Assembly (NCBI RefSeq): GCF_000189635.1
Contig: NW_002476380.1
Coordinates: forward strand, 434,001-498,000
DNA: 64,000 nt
Direction: 5' to 3'
Source: Tetrahymena thermophila SB210
Lineage: Eukaryota > Ciliophora > Oligohymenophorea > Hymenostomatida > Tetrahymenidae
The notes below the pieces were generated by a model. The model saw only the letters and a list, made by a program, of their open reading frames with translations, searched no databases and had not been told where the DNA came from. The stretch's first letter is position 1. Each line of letters begins with the position of its first letter. The position numbers were made by a program, and so were the translations under genes. Below, piece by piece: positions 13,501-26,778 of this stretch.

Positions 13501-16500
13501 TAAATAAAATAATAAATAAAAAATTGAAAGTGTGAGTGAAATGAGAAAACTAAAGAGTGAAAACTATAAGTTGAAGGATGAAGTATTAAATTTATCACAG
13601 CTAAATGATGATAAAACTAATATCTCGGGATTAAGCAAAGGAATTTTAGAAGATAAATAAGAAACGAATTATCTCAATGATTAGATTAACTAATTAAATA
13701 GTGATATTTCTAAACAACGTTAAAATTATGAATCTTAAATTGAAAAGTTAAAAAATGAAATAAATATTCTTATTGAAGAAAAGCAGAACACTTTAGAAAA
13801 GATTAATTTTGAAATGAAGATATTGTAAAACGAAAATGATAGTTTGATTCAAGAAGTTGCATAATTAAAATCTATGACATAAACTGGCTAAAATATTATA
13901 AATGAGCTTGAGAATAAACTCAAAAAAACTTAGCAATAGCAGTTACAACAATAATCACACTAACAAAAAAACATAAGCTAAAGCAGTTAAATAAGCTTAG
14001 AGTAATCAGCTTCTACCTAAGAGCTTGAATTAAAAAATATGCAAAGAATAATAGAAGAAGAGAAAAAGCAGCTAAATGAAGCACAATTAAAATTTGAAGA
14101 AGATATTTAAAAGAAATATGAAGAATTCCACTTAAAGGAGTAAGAACTTTCTAAAAGGATAAAAAATATTTAGATATAAGAAGAAGAAATAAAATAATAA
14201 AAAGATTTAATTAAAAGTTAATAATAAGCACTATTATCTATCAATTCTGATAGGAGCACTAAAAATACAGAAAAAGTAAATCTTGGTTAGATTGATCAAG
14301 AATAGCTTAAGAATTTATAAACTTAATTAAAGAGAGAACAATAAGAAAAAGATTTAATGAAAACTGAAAATGATCATCTAATAGAGCAAATCGAAAACAA
14401 AGAAAAAGAAATAAACTAACGTGATGATTTAATTAAGCAGTTTGAAGAAAAATGCGAAAAGCAAGAAAGAATGTTAAAAGAAGAGAGAAAAAAATTATCT
14501 GAATGGTAGAAAGAAAATAAAGTACTTTTAGACAATATTAATCAATTAAAAATAAATTATGAGAAAATGTAAACACAGCTTTAGACTAATGTGAGTCAAC
14601 TCCATCAAAAATAACAAGAAATGTAGCAACAAATTAAAAATTAAAAATAACTTAGCAAAAAAAATAAAAATTTGAGTCAAACAAACTTGGAATTACTCTC
14701 AAAGATATAAAATTTAAATGAATAAATAAACAATATAGAAAAAGAACGCCTTTTCTTTAACTCCTAGCCTTCACCTATATTCCACAATAAAGCAAAATCT
14801 TGCTAATATAATAATAAAGGACATTTAATGCAAGATAATTAGAAAGCATAAGATTTAAATAGAAAGAGAAAAAATTCTACAAACAGTGCTAGCTCAACAA
14901 AAAGAGATAATAAGAGCTTGCTGAATCTCATATAAAACACTTTTAACAATAGTTCTCATAATATAAGATAATCCACATTACCTGAATATCCTATAAATGA
15001 TAATGCATTTGATTAGCCAAATGCACAGAATCATAAACTAAACTAATTGCATTTAACTCATCCAAGTTAAAATAACCTAAGTTTAGAGTCTTTTTATCAT
15101 AATCTTGGAGGAAATACAAATGTAGTAAACAGTTCAATAAATCATAGTAATAGATAGGATTCATACAAGAATCTAATTTCTTCTGTTATGCCTTCTACAT
15201 ATTAAAATAATAGACACTCTAATAGAATCCCTCCATCAGTGAATCATAACGATTTGTAAGGTGAAGAAACAGGAGCTAAATCCCAAGTTATTGAATAAAA
15301 GACTAATAATGCTACACAAAAAGTAAAAGATGATAACTTATTCAGCAGCTAAAATCATAACTTTACTATTAGCCAAAGTTATAATTAAAACCAATTGAGT
15401 TAATTTAACAGGAACCCATCTAACATTTCTGACACTCTATAAATGCTAATCAGTGAACCTAATCAATAGTAAAAATAACAAACGCATGAAAACTAAGGTA
15501 TTATTTAGCAAAATTTAACTACAAAAATAGAAACTGAAACAACTTCAAGATAAAAAAATCAATAAATAAACTTTGATGATAACATTCATAGCAATAAAAC
15601 AGAATAAAATACATGCGAAAGATGTAACAGCCAGTTCCAATCACTACACGAAGAAAGATAATAAATCGAAACTATGAGAGAACAAATGGAAAACTACGAA
15701 TTAGAATTTATACAAATGAAGGAATTTTTCGTAAATAAGTTAAAAGATGTAACTTCCACAATTAAAGACTTAGAGCTTTAAAAGAGTATCCTTGAAAAGG
15801 AAAACCAAGATTTAAGAACATTCAAAGCAGACTATTTTACTTAAATTGCTTCACTAGAACACCAAAAAGCAATTTACGAAAGATAAGTTTACAATTAAAT
15901 TATGGCATAAAAGAAGCTAGAATAATCTAAAGATGAAGATAATGAAAGTGATTGTAACAGTAACTACTTAACTATCACACCAGAAATGCTTTCAGCAGAG
16001 GAAACTTTAGATTTGATGCAAGAAATACTCAGAAAGGTAGTAAAAAGCAATGAAATGAAAAAAATTTTATTAAAATCAACAGATTTAAAAAATCTTATTC
16101 TAGCGTTTGCAGAGCATTAGCAAATTTAATAATAATAATAATAGCTACATTAAACTATAAATACTTAACAATCAAGTATCTAATAATTTAATTCTACATA
16201 ATGCAACAGTAACTACAATAATCAATCTGCACCAAATTTAATTAGCAATCATTAAACTGCTAATAAATTTATCAATCCAAAATACTTACCTTATCATTCC
16301 TATAATTCAAGGACAAAAAAAGTAGGAGTAAATACTGCTTATTTAAGCAATAGCTATATAGATCATACTTTGAGCTAAAATAAAAATTTGAGTATGTTAA
16401 ACCCTAATGAAACAGTTAACTATAACTAAAACAACTTCACAATGTAAAATAACTCCTCTTCTGCTCTTATCTATCCCTTAAATTAATAGAATGGTGTGAA

Positions 16501-16909
16501 TTAAAACTTATTTAAAGCAAATGAAAATAAAACTTAAATTCATCTTTAAAAATTATTAGATGATTAAAATAAAAAGCAAAATTACTAGAACTTTAGTGGA
16601 TAATAACATTAAAATAGCAAAGCTTATCATAGCCAATATATAAATCCAAAGAGCATAACATAAAATAATTTTTATTCCTAAAATCCTAATTAACAAGTTA
16701 AATAACAGATTTATGACTCTAATAACTATAATCAAAATAATTATCTTCAAGTTTAAAATCAAAATCTCATCAATATCCCAATTCAAAGCTAAATACCTCC
16801 ACATGTAATGCATTACACCAAAAATAATAATTAAAATTTACCTTTATCATCTAGACGTGATAAAAAATAGCAATTTTTATCTTTAGACTAAAATATAATT
16901 ATGTAATGA
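10522..16909 (+). CDS. Large coiled-coil, Gln/Asn-rich protein
   Basis: Five exons encode 1997 residues, with introns 11386-11621, 12573-12618, 12937-12990 and 13398-13455. The frame is open throughout with TGA at 16907-16909. Order along the protein: a disordered Q/N-rich N-terminus (to about residue 590), a long alpha-helical coiled coil (about 600-1300) full of Lys/Glu/Gln heptads such as EKLRGRELENERQNNKRLK, a second low-complexity stretch, a shorter coiled coil at about 1566-1690 that opens with a CERC motif (CERCNSQFQSLHEER), and a Q/N-rich C-terminus. No motor, kinase or membrane segment is visible. Proteins of this shape in ciliates are often basal-body, cortical or cytoskeletal scaffolds, but that is inference. 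The start ATG is the first in the frame, preceded by an A/T-rich leader. The family was not recognised. Confidence 0.8.
16117..16146 (+). repeat. TAA/TAG trinucleotide run coding for polyglutamine
   Basis: Within the coiled-coil gene the codons CAT TAG CAA ATT TAA TAA TAA TAA TAG CTA give a short Gln run. It is a clear in-frame example of reassigned stop codons and a likely length-variable microsatellite. Confidence 0.8.
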
Positions 16910-18636
16910 AATCTATGTAAATACATATATTTTATGATGATTAAGTAACTCAACTTAAATATTTTTTAAAAAAATAAATTTAAATACAAAAACTAATAAA
17001 TATTAGATTAAGTTTGATTTATTTATAGAAACTTAGAAATATTTTTTCTTTAAAGAAAGTAAATTTTATTTATTATTATTATTGTTATTATTGCTTTTAT
17101 ATATATTATAAACAAAAAATTTACTTATTTTAAGTTATTTGGATATAAAAAAAAAACAAAATTTATTGATATTATATTTAATATTTTGCATAATATAATT
17201 GTTGATAATTAGTATTTTTTTAAAATGAAATATTTTTTTCAAATCAATATGAATAATCATTTAATTATTTTAGCAAAAACTAAGTAAAATTGAAGCTATT
17301 TATTTATCATTTTGGAGCTCCTAATAAGGTCTATATTAAATTAAATAATACATAAAACATTTTTAAATCTTATGATTATAATTAGGGGTCAGATCCACTC
17401 AAAAAATTTTAGTTCGATTAAAATGTTTTACTCTTTAAAAAATGTATTTTTAAAATTATTACTTTGACTACAAATTGGTCAAATTTGTTGAATCTAACAT
17501 AAATTATTTCAAAATTATGATTCAAAATATTTTATAAAATAAAAAAATGGTTAGTGAATTGAAACAAAAATCAAAATAAATTATAAATATTAAATATTTA
17601 TCTTAATTGATTAGTAAATTTAAACTTAAAAATTCCTTGAATAAAGATATTATTTATAAAAAATTACTATTTTTTTATAATTTATTGATATTCTTATTAT
17701 TTTTTAAATAATAATAGTTTATCATGAAATTAATTTATATTATAAATCTAAAAAAATTTTAAAGTTTGGTATTAATTTGATAAAATTTAAGTAATAATAG
17801 ATTACCTCTATTTATTTTTATCTTAGTTACTTATATACTTTAAAAATTATAGCATTTTAAAATGATTAAAATCATATGAAATATCTTTTATTAGTAAATT
17901 GAATCTAAAAATATTATAACTTACAAATGTATTTTTTATTAAATTTTTTATTTAATTAGGATCCTTAAAAAATTAGCTGCATTAACCTCCCTGACTTTAA
18001 ATTTCTCTTCTAAGAATTTTTATTTATTATTAATTTGATTTGTCTTATTTGTTAATAAAATTTAATATTATTTGATTTAAAATCATAAATTTTTTTACTT
18101 AATTTTTTTATTTAATTTACTAAATTTATTTATTTTTAAAGATACTTTTAGAGTTCATTTAAACAAATCAACCCATTTACTTGAATTTTATTATTTTGCA
18201 GAATATATTTTAAAATAATAAAATAAATTAAAATGCATATCTGATATTTAAATTATTTTTTTTTCTCAAAAGCTAACAATTTTTTCCTGAATATACTAGC
18301 TTCTTTTTTTACACTAATCAAAACTTAATTACCAAGAAATATAAAAGAAAGTTCCAAAAACTTTATTTTTGGTTTGAAAAGATAAATTATATTTAAAATC
18401 TTTTTTATTGATTTGTAAATTATTTGTTTTGAATAAAATTTTAAGAATAAACTAACTTATAAAGAGAAGAATATATCCTTTAAAAAAAACAAAATACACT
18501 ATATTAACCATAGAAATACTGAAATTAATATAATTTATTTGATATATTATGATTAGTACAAATGAATGAAGATATCAGAGGTATATCAAAATAAGTATAG
18601 GGTAGCAATATATAAAATTATAGTATATCAGATAAA
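16910..18636. other. Convergent intergenic region, 1.7 kb
   Basis: A/T-rich DNA between the 3' ends of the coiled-coil gene (+) and V-ATPase A (-). It should contain both 3' UTRs. I found no coding frame, RNA gene or repeat family. Confidence 0.5.
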
Positions 18637-21600
18637 TCAACGGTCATTGATTTTTCTGAAAGCAAGATTGACATCTTCAACGTATTTACTGAAATATTGA
18701 TTGACTTCTTATTTAGGTTTTTTAGGGTCCTATTTTATTAGTTAAATTAAATAAATTAAAAAATTTTTAAATTAATTAATGAATTAGTAAATTACAAGTC
18801 TCTTCATATCAGTAAGTTAGAGGAAGAGAGGCTTGGTTTGGAAGAGAATTTCGTTCCAGTTAATCTTGGTTTCACCAGAAGATTCAACAATGGTTCTTCT
18901 AGCATTGTCGTAGTAAGTGAAAATACCTCTCATCATACCAATAGTCTTTTCTAAGGGACACATGTAATCATAATCTGAGAAAGCGTTTTATTGTAAGAAA
19001 TCTTCTCTAATAACTCTAGCGACTTCTAAGGTAAGCTTTTAATCTTCAGAAAGAGAGTCCTTACCGACCAATTGGACGATTTCATTCAATTCATTTTCTT
19101 CTTATAAGATTTTTTTAATAGAAGTACGTAAATTAGAGAAATCAGGATCGAAGTTGTTGAAGTAAGGATCTAATTGTCTATTTTTAATAAGATTCAGTCA
19201 ATTAATATTTATGTTATAAAAGATAAATAAATGATAAATACCTTTCGTAGTTGGATGTAGATTTGTTCCAGTCGACTGAAGGGAAATGTTTACGTTGAGC
19301 TAATTTCTTATCGAGACCCCAGAAAACTTGTACGATAGCAAGAGTAGAGACTGTAACTGGATCAGTGAAATCACCACCAGGAGGAGAGACGGCACCGACA
19401 ATTGTAATAGAACCTTCTCTGTTGGGAGAACCCTAACATTTGACACGACCAGCTCTTTCGTAGAAGAAGGCAAGCTTATTGGCAAGATAAGCAGGATAAC
19501 CTTATTCAGCAGGCATCTAAGCAAGACGACCAGAAATTTCTCTCAAGGCTTCAGCCCAACGAGAAGTTGAGTCAGCCATCATACTAACGTTGTAACCCAT
19601 ATCTCTGAAGTATTCAGCAAGAGTAATACCAGTGTAAATAGAAGCTTCTCTGGCAGCGACAGGCATGTTAGATGTATTAGCGACCAAACAAGTACGTTGC
19701 ATAATAGATTCTTTCTTACCATTAATTTCAGTTTTCAATTCAGGGAAATCAGTAAGTACTTCAGCCATTTCGTTACCTCTTTCACCACAACCGACGTAAA
19801 CGATGACTTCGGAGTTAGAGTATTTAGATAAGGCTTAAGAAATACAAGTTTTACCGCAACCAAAAGCACCAGGAATAGCGCAAGTACCACCCAAGACTGA
19901 AGGGAAAAGAGCATCCAAAACTCTTTGACCAGTAAGAAGAGGAACATTACTATTTAGAATTAAATTAAAAAATATTTAAATTTAGTTTATTTCATAAATA
20001 AAAGGTAAGTTACCCTTAGAGTCTTTCTAAAACGGGACGAGCTTATCTGACAGGCCAGAAGTGAGACATTTTGTAAGAAGTCTTCTTGCCATCAATTTCG
20101 AGTTCTAAAACTTTTTCATGGATGGTGTATTAGCCTTCAGGAGCAATGTAAGTGACGTGACCCTTACCCTTGGGAGGAAGCATAATGTTGTGCTTACAGA
20201 ACAAGTTGTTTTCGTGACAGTGACCGAAGATATCACCACCAGTAAGCTTAGAGCCAACCTTAATATCAGGTCTAGGAATAAAATGCCATTACTTATCTCC
20301 ATCTAAAATAGGGACATCAACACCTCTAGGGATGAAAGCTGAACCTGAAACCTAAGCAATAGAACCAAGAGGTCTTTAGATACCGTCAAAAATACCATTC
20401 AAAATACCTGTTTTGTTGTAAAAATATAAAAATTATTAAAAAGAATGACAAAGTATTTTTGTTTGCTTGGAAAATGAAATTGAAGTTGTTTGTATTATCA
20501 ATCAATCCATTATTTGTGCTAATGTCTTATTTTTTAAAGAAAATAATGAAAAGCTAGGTATAGAATATATCTTGATGATTATTAAATAGTAAATTATTCT
20601 AGATGTTTTCGCAAACAAATCAAAATCCTTCTAATTTGTTTATTAAATAATTTATTTATTAATTCACTATCTTAAAATCTACCCAACTTTTATTTATTTA
20701 TTTATTAATTTTCTTAATTTTTTATAAAATAAACAAATTTGCACAATATAATATTTGCTTTTTCAAGATTAAAATGCGTGTATCTTTTTAATAATTAAAA
20801 TTGAATCTATTTGGCTTATCTTAGCTTAGCTGCTAACCTTAAATTTTATTATTTGCAAATCAGAAAAAACCAATATATTTTTTGAAGTCCTCTATAAAAA
20901 AATGACTTACTATTTATTTAATATTTCCTAAAAAACAATCGCTTATTGAAAAATAAATAAATGATTCATTTATTTTTAAGTCTATTTATTGGTTAATTTT
21001 ATTGCTTATCGTCTTTTTTTAATCTAAATTGGATAATTATTTATATAATTGGATGCGCATATTGTAATTGGATCAATTAATTTTTATATATTTTGGTCTA
21101 TTTTGGATAATTGATACTTCAATAAATCAAGTTGGTATTATAATAAATGAATTTGTAATTTATTTACCAGGACCAAGTTCGACTGAAAGAGGTTCTTTAG
21201 TTCTCATGACTGGATCACCAACAGTCAAACCATCTATTTTTATTTAAGATTTAATTAATTAATTTCATTTAATATCACTTTTCTGATGAAAAGTATTTTT
21301 TCTTCTTCTTACAAGTATCTTCGTAACATTGAATAGATGCAGTGTCACCATCGAGCTTGATAATTTCACCGACCAATTTATTCCAACCGACTTTAACCTA
21401 TAATTGTATATAAAATAATATTTAGCATGCTTTCATTTTTGATTAACATTAAAGTGAGTAATTTTGGTTAAAAGTAATTAATTCTTAAAATCTAAATTAA
21501 ACAATTTCTTACCAATTCGTACATCTTAGCACCAACCATTTGTTCAGCAACGACCACTATTTTATAAAATTATTATGAAATTTAATATATTTTTTATAAA

Positions 21601-22061
21601 AAGTTTTCGAATGGAATATTTAAAGGATTTAGAAGAGGATTTTATTTTTCTTTTAGGAGCAATTGTGAAGCAAATCAAAATTAAGAACTGAAGCACTATG
21701 TAGAGTGGTAATCAATTAGATTTAGATGCTATTATGTAAATATTAATCAGCATATCCTATTTTGGTCTTCAAACATATTCTGCATATCATAAAAAAGAAA
21801 GAAACATTAGACACTAATTAGGATTGGCAGTCTAAATTGTATAATACAAATAAATGCATTCAATGTTAGGTAAAATCATCCTGTGTAGATTTGCTCACTC
21901 AACTGCTACTTTACTTTCTTAATTTTTGCACTCTCCTAAACCCTATTACTATAATATTTCTTGAAAGAAAATAGCTTACGAGGACCGGCGACCTTGAAAA
22001 TTTTACCGAAGTTGGATTCCTTTTCGGCAATTTCTTCTAAAGCAGTTTTTCTTTAAGCCAT
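18637..22061 (-). CDS. V-type proton ATPase catalytic subunit A
   Basis: This is the ATP-hydrolysing subunit of the V1 sector, which drives proton pumping into vacuoles, lysosomes and contractile-vacuole membranes. The model has eight exons and 617 residues, the usual length for the family. Introns are 18730-18795, 19178-19241, 19950-20013, 20408-21167, 21234-21312, 21398-21512 and 21557-21979. ATG is at 22061-22059 and TGA at 18639-18637. The Walker A loop GAFGCGKT lies near residue 250 and includes the cysteine known for redox control in this family. Other family marks are GPLVVAEQM near the N-terminus, the A-subunit insert ending [30 protein letters not shown] and [13 protein letters not shown]. 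The end is [16 protein letters not shown]. Codon bias indicates strong expression. The 760-nt intron is the longest seen in this window and holds no visible gene. Confidence 0.97.
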
Positions 22062-23604
22062 TTGAGTGAATTAGACTTCTTTCTTACTTAGTTTTTATTT
22101 TATTTTTTATTATTATATTAATTTTTGTTTTCTTTAATTGTTTATTTTTATTTTTATTTTATTTGTTTTCCCCTTTTATATTTTTTTATTTCGCTTTATT
22201 ATCTTTTATTATTGATTAATCTTTCTTCCTATCTCTAATACTTACTTATCTTCATTAATGATTTATTAATTAATTGATTGATTGATTGATTTATGGCTTG
22301 TTTCATTCTTTCTTTCTATCTATCAATAATGTTTATACTTCCATATCTATTCTACGATAAATATGCATAAAAATATTTATATACAAGCAAGCGAACTTCA
22401 TTTCATTTTAATCTTTTTATTATTAATTTAGCTGTTTATCAATCACCTACCTACCCTTTTAATTAATTTTTTAGTATTCAATATTGTTTGATAGAAATCA
22501 AAATTCATATGTAAATGTATGATCAAATAAATCTCACAAATTATTGATATCAAAGAATAAAAGAAATTGTTAATATATCTTCCTCTCTCCCAAAGAAAAT
22601 TTCCATCACTATTCTTTAGATTTTTGTGAAGTCAAAAAGAATTAAAATGATAAACTTACTTCTTAACTTTTTTAAATTTTCAAGCATTTATTTTAAGTAA
22701 ACGAATAAAATAGATTTGAAAATGTTTATGTAATAGATTAAATCATCAGTTAAGTTCTAAAAGCTTAATTTTTATTAAAATTTAAATTTTTTTTTTTTTT
22801 ACTAATATCAGAAAATTCCTCATTTAATTAAATTTAATTATATAAACAAAGTTAAAATTAATTAATCTTTTTTGGTCTTACTTCCAAAATATTTTGATAA
22901 GAACATTTGCATAAATGAATGAATTTATAAATTTTAGATTGATATCATCTTTATTTTAAGTATTGACATATTTATAAAAAAATGCTCATATAATTGCTTT
23001 ATCTTCTCTTTCTCTTATAAACAATTCCTGTTTTGTTTTATTTCTTAATTTTAAAAATAAAATCTACTATTTAAATTTTTATCTAGAACATATTTTGAGA
23101 ATTTTAAAATGATTTATAAAAATGATATCTATTAAATTTATTATCTCTTTTCTATTTCAATTTGATGAAATAGATGAAAATGATTTATATTTAAAATAGA
23201 AAAAAAATTATTTAAAATCAACTTAATATTTGAACTGAGAGAAAAAGAGATACATAAAACAATAATTTATTGAGATGAAATAAATATTAAATACTTTTTA
23301 ATTAGTTAGTTAGTTAATTTTTTAGAATAAAATTTAATTAATATTTACTAATTAGATTATAAAGTAGATAAACGTGATTTATTAATTATAACATTCTATT
23401 TTATATTTTATTAAAGGTTAAAAGATATTTTTGGTATATTAGATAGGGTAGGTCAATAAAAGATAAATCTGTTTTAGCTTTTAAAGTTATAATAAATTTT
23501 CTATTCTATTTATTAAAATGAAAAACTCTTCTAGACTCAAATATTTTTTAACTCATTTAAAAATAAATTAATTTTGTTTAATTAAAAATAAAATTTTTAT
23601 GTAT
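22062..23604. other. Intergenic, V-ATPase A promoter side, 1.5 kb
   Basis: A/T-rich DNA upstream of the V-ATPase A start, reaching the 3' end of the next minus-strand gene. It contains a pyrimidine-rich stretch at 22075-22210 on the plus strand (purine-rich leader in the gene's sense) and a short gatt repeat at 22271-22292. No coding frame seen. Confidence 0.5.
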
Positions 23605-26600
23605 TCACACTTGCTATGATTTATCAATTTGCTTAAAGCTATTAGCAAATTCATTCTTAAACTCTTCAGAGAGCTTTTAAATATTTTTTTGAGAGTATTT
23701 TGAAAGTTATGGCACACAATTCTGCGAATTCTCTATATTTAACTGCATTGAAGCTCTATTGTTTAAGTACCCTTTAGTTTATTTTAATTTTTGATCATTT
23801 TTAAAAATATTTTATAGATAATACAGAGGATTATAAAAGTCTTGCTTTAAAAAATAATTTTTCATATTATTCAAAAAGGGAAGAACTTCATGACATATTT
23901 TCTCGCTGTATTTCTTATTTTCTGGATAAAAAAGCATTTAGATGTCTTTGAAATTATTCCTTTTTTCTTATATTGATATATTTTCATCTAAAAAATACTT
24001 GATAAGTCTAATTTTTTAATCTGCAATATCAGGATCATCACTAATCAATTTTTTATCAAAAAGCAGTTAGGCCGTTTCTAACGAAGGGTATATTTAATTT
24101 TTCATTCTTTCTTTGAAGGTCATATAATTGCTTTATGTTTCATTTTAAATATCTTTATTTGAATTAGAAATGGTTGAGGAATTCAATTAATTTTAAATAT
24201 TTGTAATTATATTTTATTTATACTCAGTTTAATCTTTTTCTATATTAGTTAAAAGCCTTTTCTGTGATTCTCTTTCACTTTATATCGCTTGAAAATGATT
24301 CTTAATATTAGAAGACTTGATTGGTGATAATGATTTTTACTTACTCTTTTAAGAAATAGAAAATCTAGATTTACCTGTTTATTTTTATTAATTTTATTGC
24401 TAAATAGATAAAAATAACTGTTAAGGTTGCTATTTTACAGGTATTTCTTTTAACTAAATAAATTTGTTTTAATTGTTAGATTTGCTTTTACCAAAAGAAG
24501 ATTTATTGTTCTTATCAAATTAATTCTAACTATGTTGTTAAGTCTAGGTCACGAGACCAGGTGTCGTGCTTAATCCTACCAATTTATACTCATAAAGCAA
24601 ATTTTTACGCTTTTTAGGAATACCTTTTTTAGATTAAAACAAATAATCTTTTGAATCTTAGTATGAGCGAAAGATTTATGACCATTTTTAATTTATATTT
24701 TTTGCCTCAGACAAATTTTCTGTTAAAAGGCTTGAAAGATTTTACCTTTTTTAGCTATACATGATTTCTTACTCACTCTCTAATTTATTATCTTCACCTC
24801 TTAAGTTTAGCAAAGATAAATTATTTCTTTTACCCATAATTGAGCTAAGTTAATTTTATAATTTTTATTTCATCTAATAATCTTATTCATTTTTATTTTC
24901 ATCAGGATTTCTTAATTAATGCTGTAAAGCTATTTCTTATTCGATGCTTTATGATTACTAATTTTAAGGGGCTTAATCAGAATTTACTCTAGAATGGATT
25001 TATAAGCTTTAATTATTTTTTTCTGTTGTTTGATATTTAATATTTCCTATATTTTAATTGTTGGTGTGTTGATTTAAAAAATTATCTTCATTATCTTTTA
25101 TTGAATTATTATTAGACCTTTTAAATGATGCTGAATGTTTAAAAGTTTAAAAAGGCTAGTATTTCGATATGTTTGAAATAAATAGTTGGTTATATAAGCT
25201 CTAATCTTCACCGTAATTGCTTGTATTTTGATGTGAAAAAGGGTGATAAAACGGCTTGCTTCGTGATGAATTTTAGCTGTTGAAAGTAGATTTTGGACTA
25301 TGCAGATTTGATTTATATGATAAATTAGTTATGTAAAAATTTCCAAGCTTTTTAGAATTTAAATTTTCAGAGCTTTAGCGAGAGTGAAAATAATTTAAAT
25401 TTGTTTTATTATTATCACTTTATTAAACAGAAAATTAAGTATGCTAGCTTTATTTTTATTTCTATTTATTATTAAACAAAATATTGTTTCCCTATTCATG
25501 AGCATTTGAAGAATAGTTCAAACTATTTTAAGATTTCTGTAGATTTTATCTAGACTTATTCATTTAGTTCAGGTTTTATTCATTATCTGTAGGCTCCTTT
25601 GATTCACCTTACAATTGATTAAGTTGTTAGCTAACTTCTTGTAATTGAGAAGAATTATTAGCAATATTTTAGTACTTTATTAAATAAGAGGAATCTATAG
25701 TTTTATTTGATGAAGGCACAGATTGAAATATAATATGTTGATCTTCTTAGCTTTCTGAAAATAGTTTATTTTTTGATGCATTTATAATCAGAGTATTCCC
25801 TTACTAAGTAGAGTTTTCAATAAAATCTTTACTCATCTCAGTTGAGTTTAAAATATTAGCATTTATTGTAATGCTCTTAATACTATTCGGTTTTTAGATT
25901 TGCTAACTACTTTTTATGAAACCTTCATTTGCTAAACCTTGGAATTCTTAGCTGTTTTTGCTATCTTAGACATTTTTTTCATCTTTTTACTATTAGATTT
26001 AATTGTATTTGTCAAAAAAATTAACTTTTTAAGGAATAAAAGCTAAATTATCAATTGTTTTCTATTTAAATGAATAACTTTATTATAAATAGGGTTTTTA
26101 ATTTATGTGCACTGGTTATTAATTTTTTTCATCTGTTTTACTTCCTAAATTTAGGGATTTATTTCTTTAAATCTACTATTTCTAATTTTTTTCAAGTAAA
26201 GAAGACTAAAGTGTGTTTTAGTGTTTTAATGGGTTATTTTGTAATTAACTTTATTACACTTATTCATTCTAAATTTATATATTAGATTAATTTATTATTG
26301 TTTAAGAGCTCTTTTGTAGTAGAGTTTCTCTCACATGTTTGATTGAACGACTTGAAACTTGATTTGATTCGTTGTTAGGAATAGATGCTTAAGAATTAAT
26401 ATTATTAACCTTTTCAATTTATAGAGGTATATTTTGATGTTAAAGCTATAAAATTTTATACATTGCTTATTGGGAATCTTTGCTGTAGCTTGTTGAATAT
26501 TTTCGTGAGCTTTTTGTCTGAGAGTTTTTACATTACTATAATGTATTTTATGTAGGAGTTTTATTCTTTGAAATATCCTCTATTGAAATAACACCATTAT

Positions 26601-26778
26601 CACTTATTAAAGATCGCCTAAACTATATTAAATTCTCTGCAGCCTGATCTTTCAAGTTTATAATATTTTTGCATTCTTTATTAGCGCTATTATAGTTAAC
26701 TCCAAGTGTTTAATTTTACATTAGCTATGGAGTTTCTAATTACTAGATCCTAAGATCATAGTTGTCTTTTTGTTACAT
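23605..26778 (-). CDS. Intronless 1057-residue N/Q/S-rich protein, unknown function
   Basis: One uninterrupted frame with no TGA runs from ATG 26778-26776 to TGA 23607-23605. The first ~900 residues are low complexity, rich in Gln, Asn, Ser and Lys with many SP and RS-type sites, for example RNKSLNLGSKTDEKN and SLSPIKSSNIKNHFQ. The last ~150 residues are different: less Gln-rich, with predicted helices, including IADQKIRLIKYFLDENIS and EKICHEVLPFLNNMKNYF. This is the only part that looks like a folded domain, and I do not recognise it. There is no signal peptide or membrane segment. It is unusual among its multi-exon neighbours in having no intron over 3.2 kb. The start is the first ATG of the open frame. 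A shorter N-terminus starting at a later ATG cannot be excluded. Confidence 0.8.

Noticed and set aside
16556..16813. Minus-strand hydrophobic open stretch of 85 codons
   Set aside because: It is antisense to the A/T-rich C-terminal coding part of the coiled-coil gene; hydrophobic composition is what reversed Asn/Gln codons give.
19328..19570. Plus-strand open stretch over the V-ATPase region
   Set aside because: It is antisense to exons whose minus-strand translation is unmistakable V-ATPase subunit A.
26070..26285. Small membrane protein on the plus strand
   Set aside because: Antisense to the intronless N/Q-rich gene; Gln/Asn-rich codons read backward give Leu/Ile/Phe.
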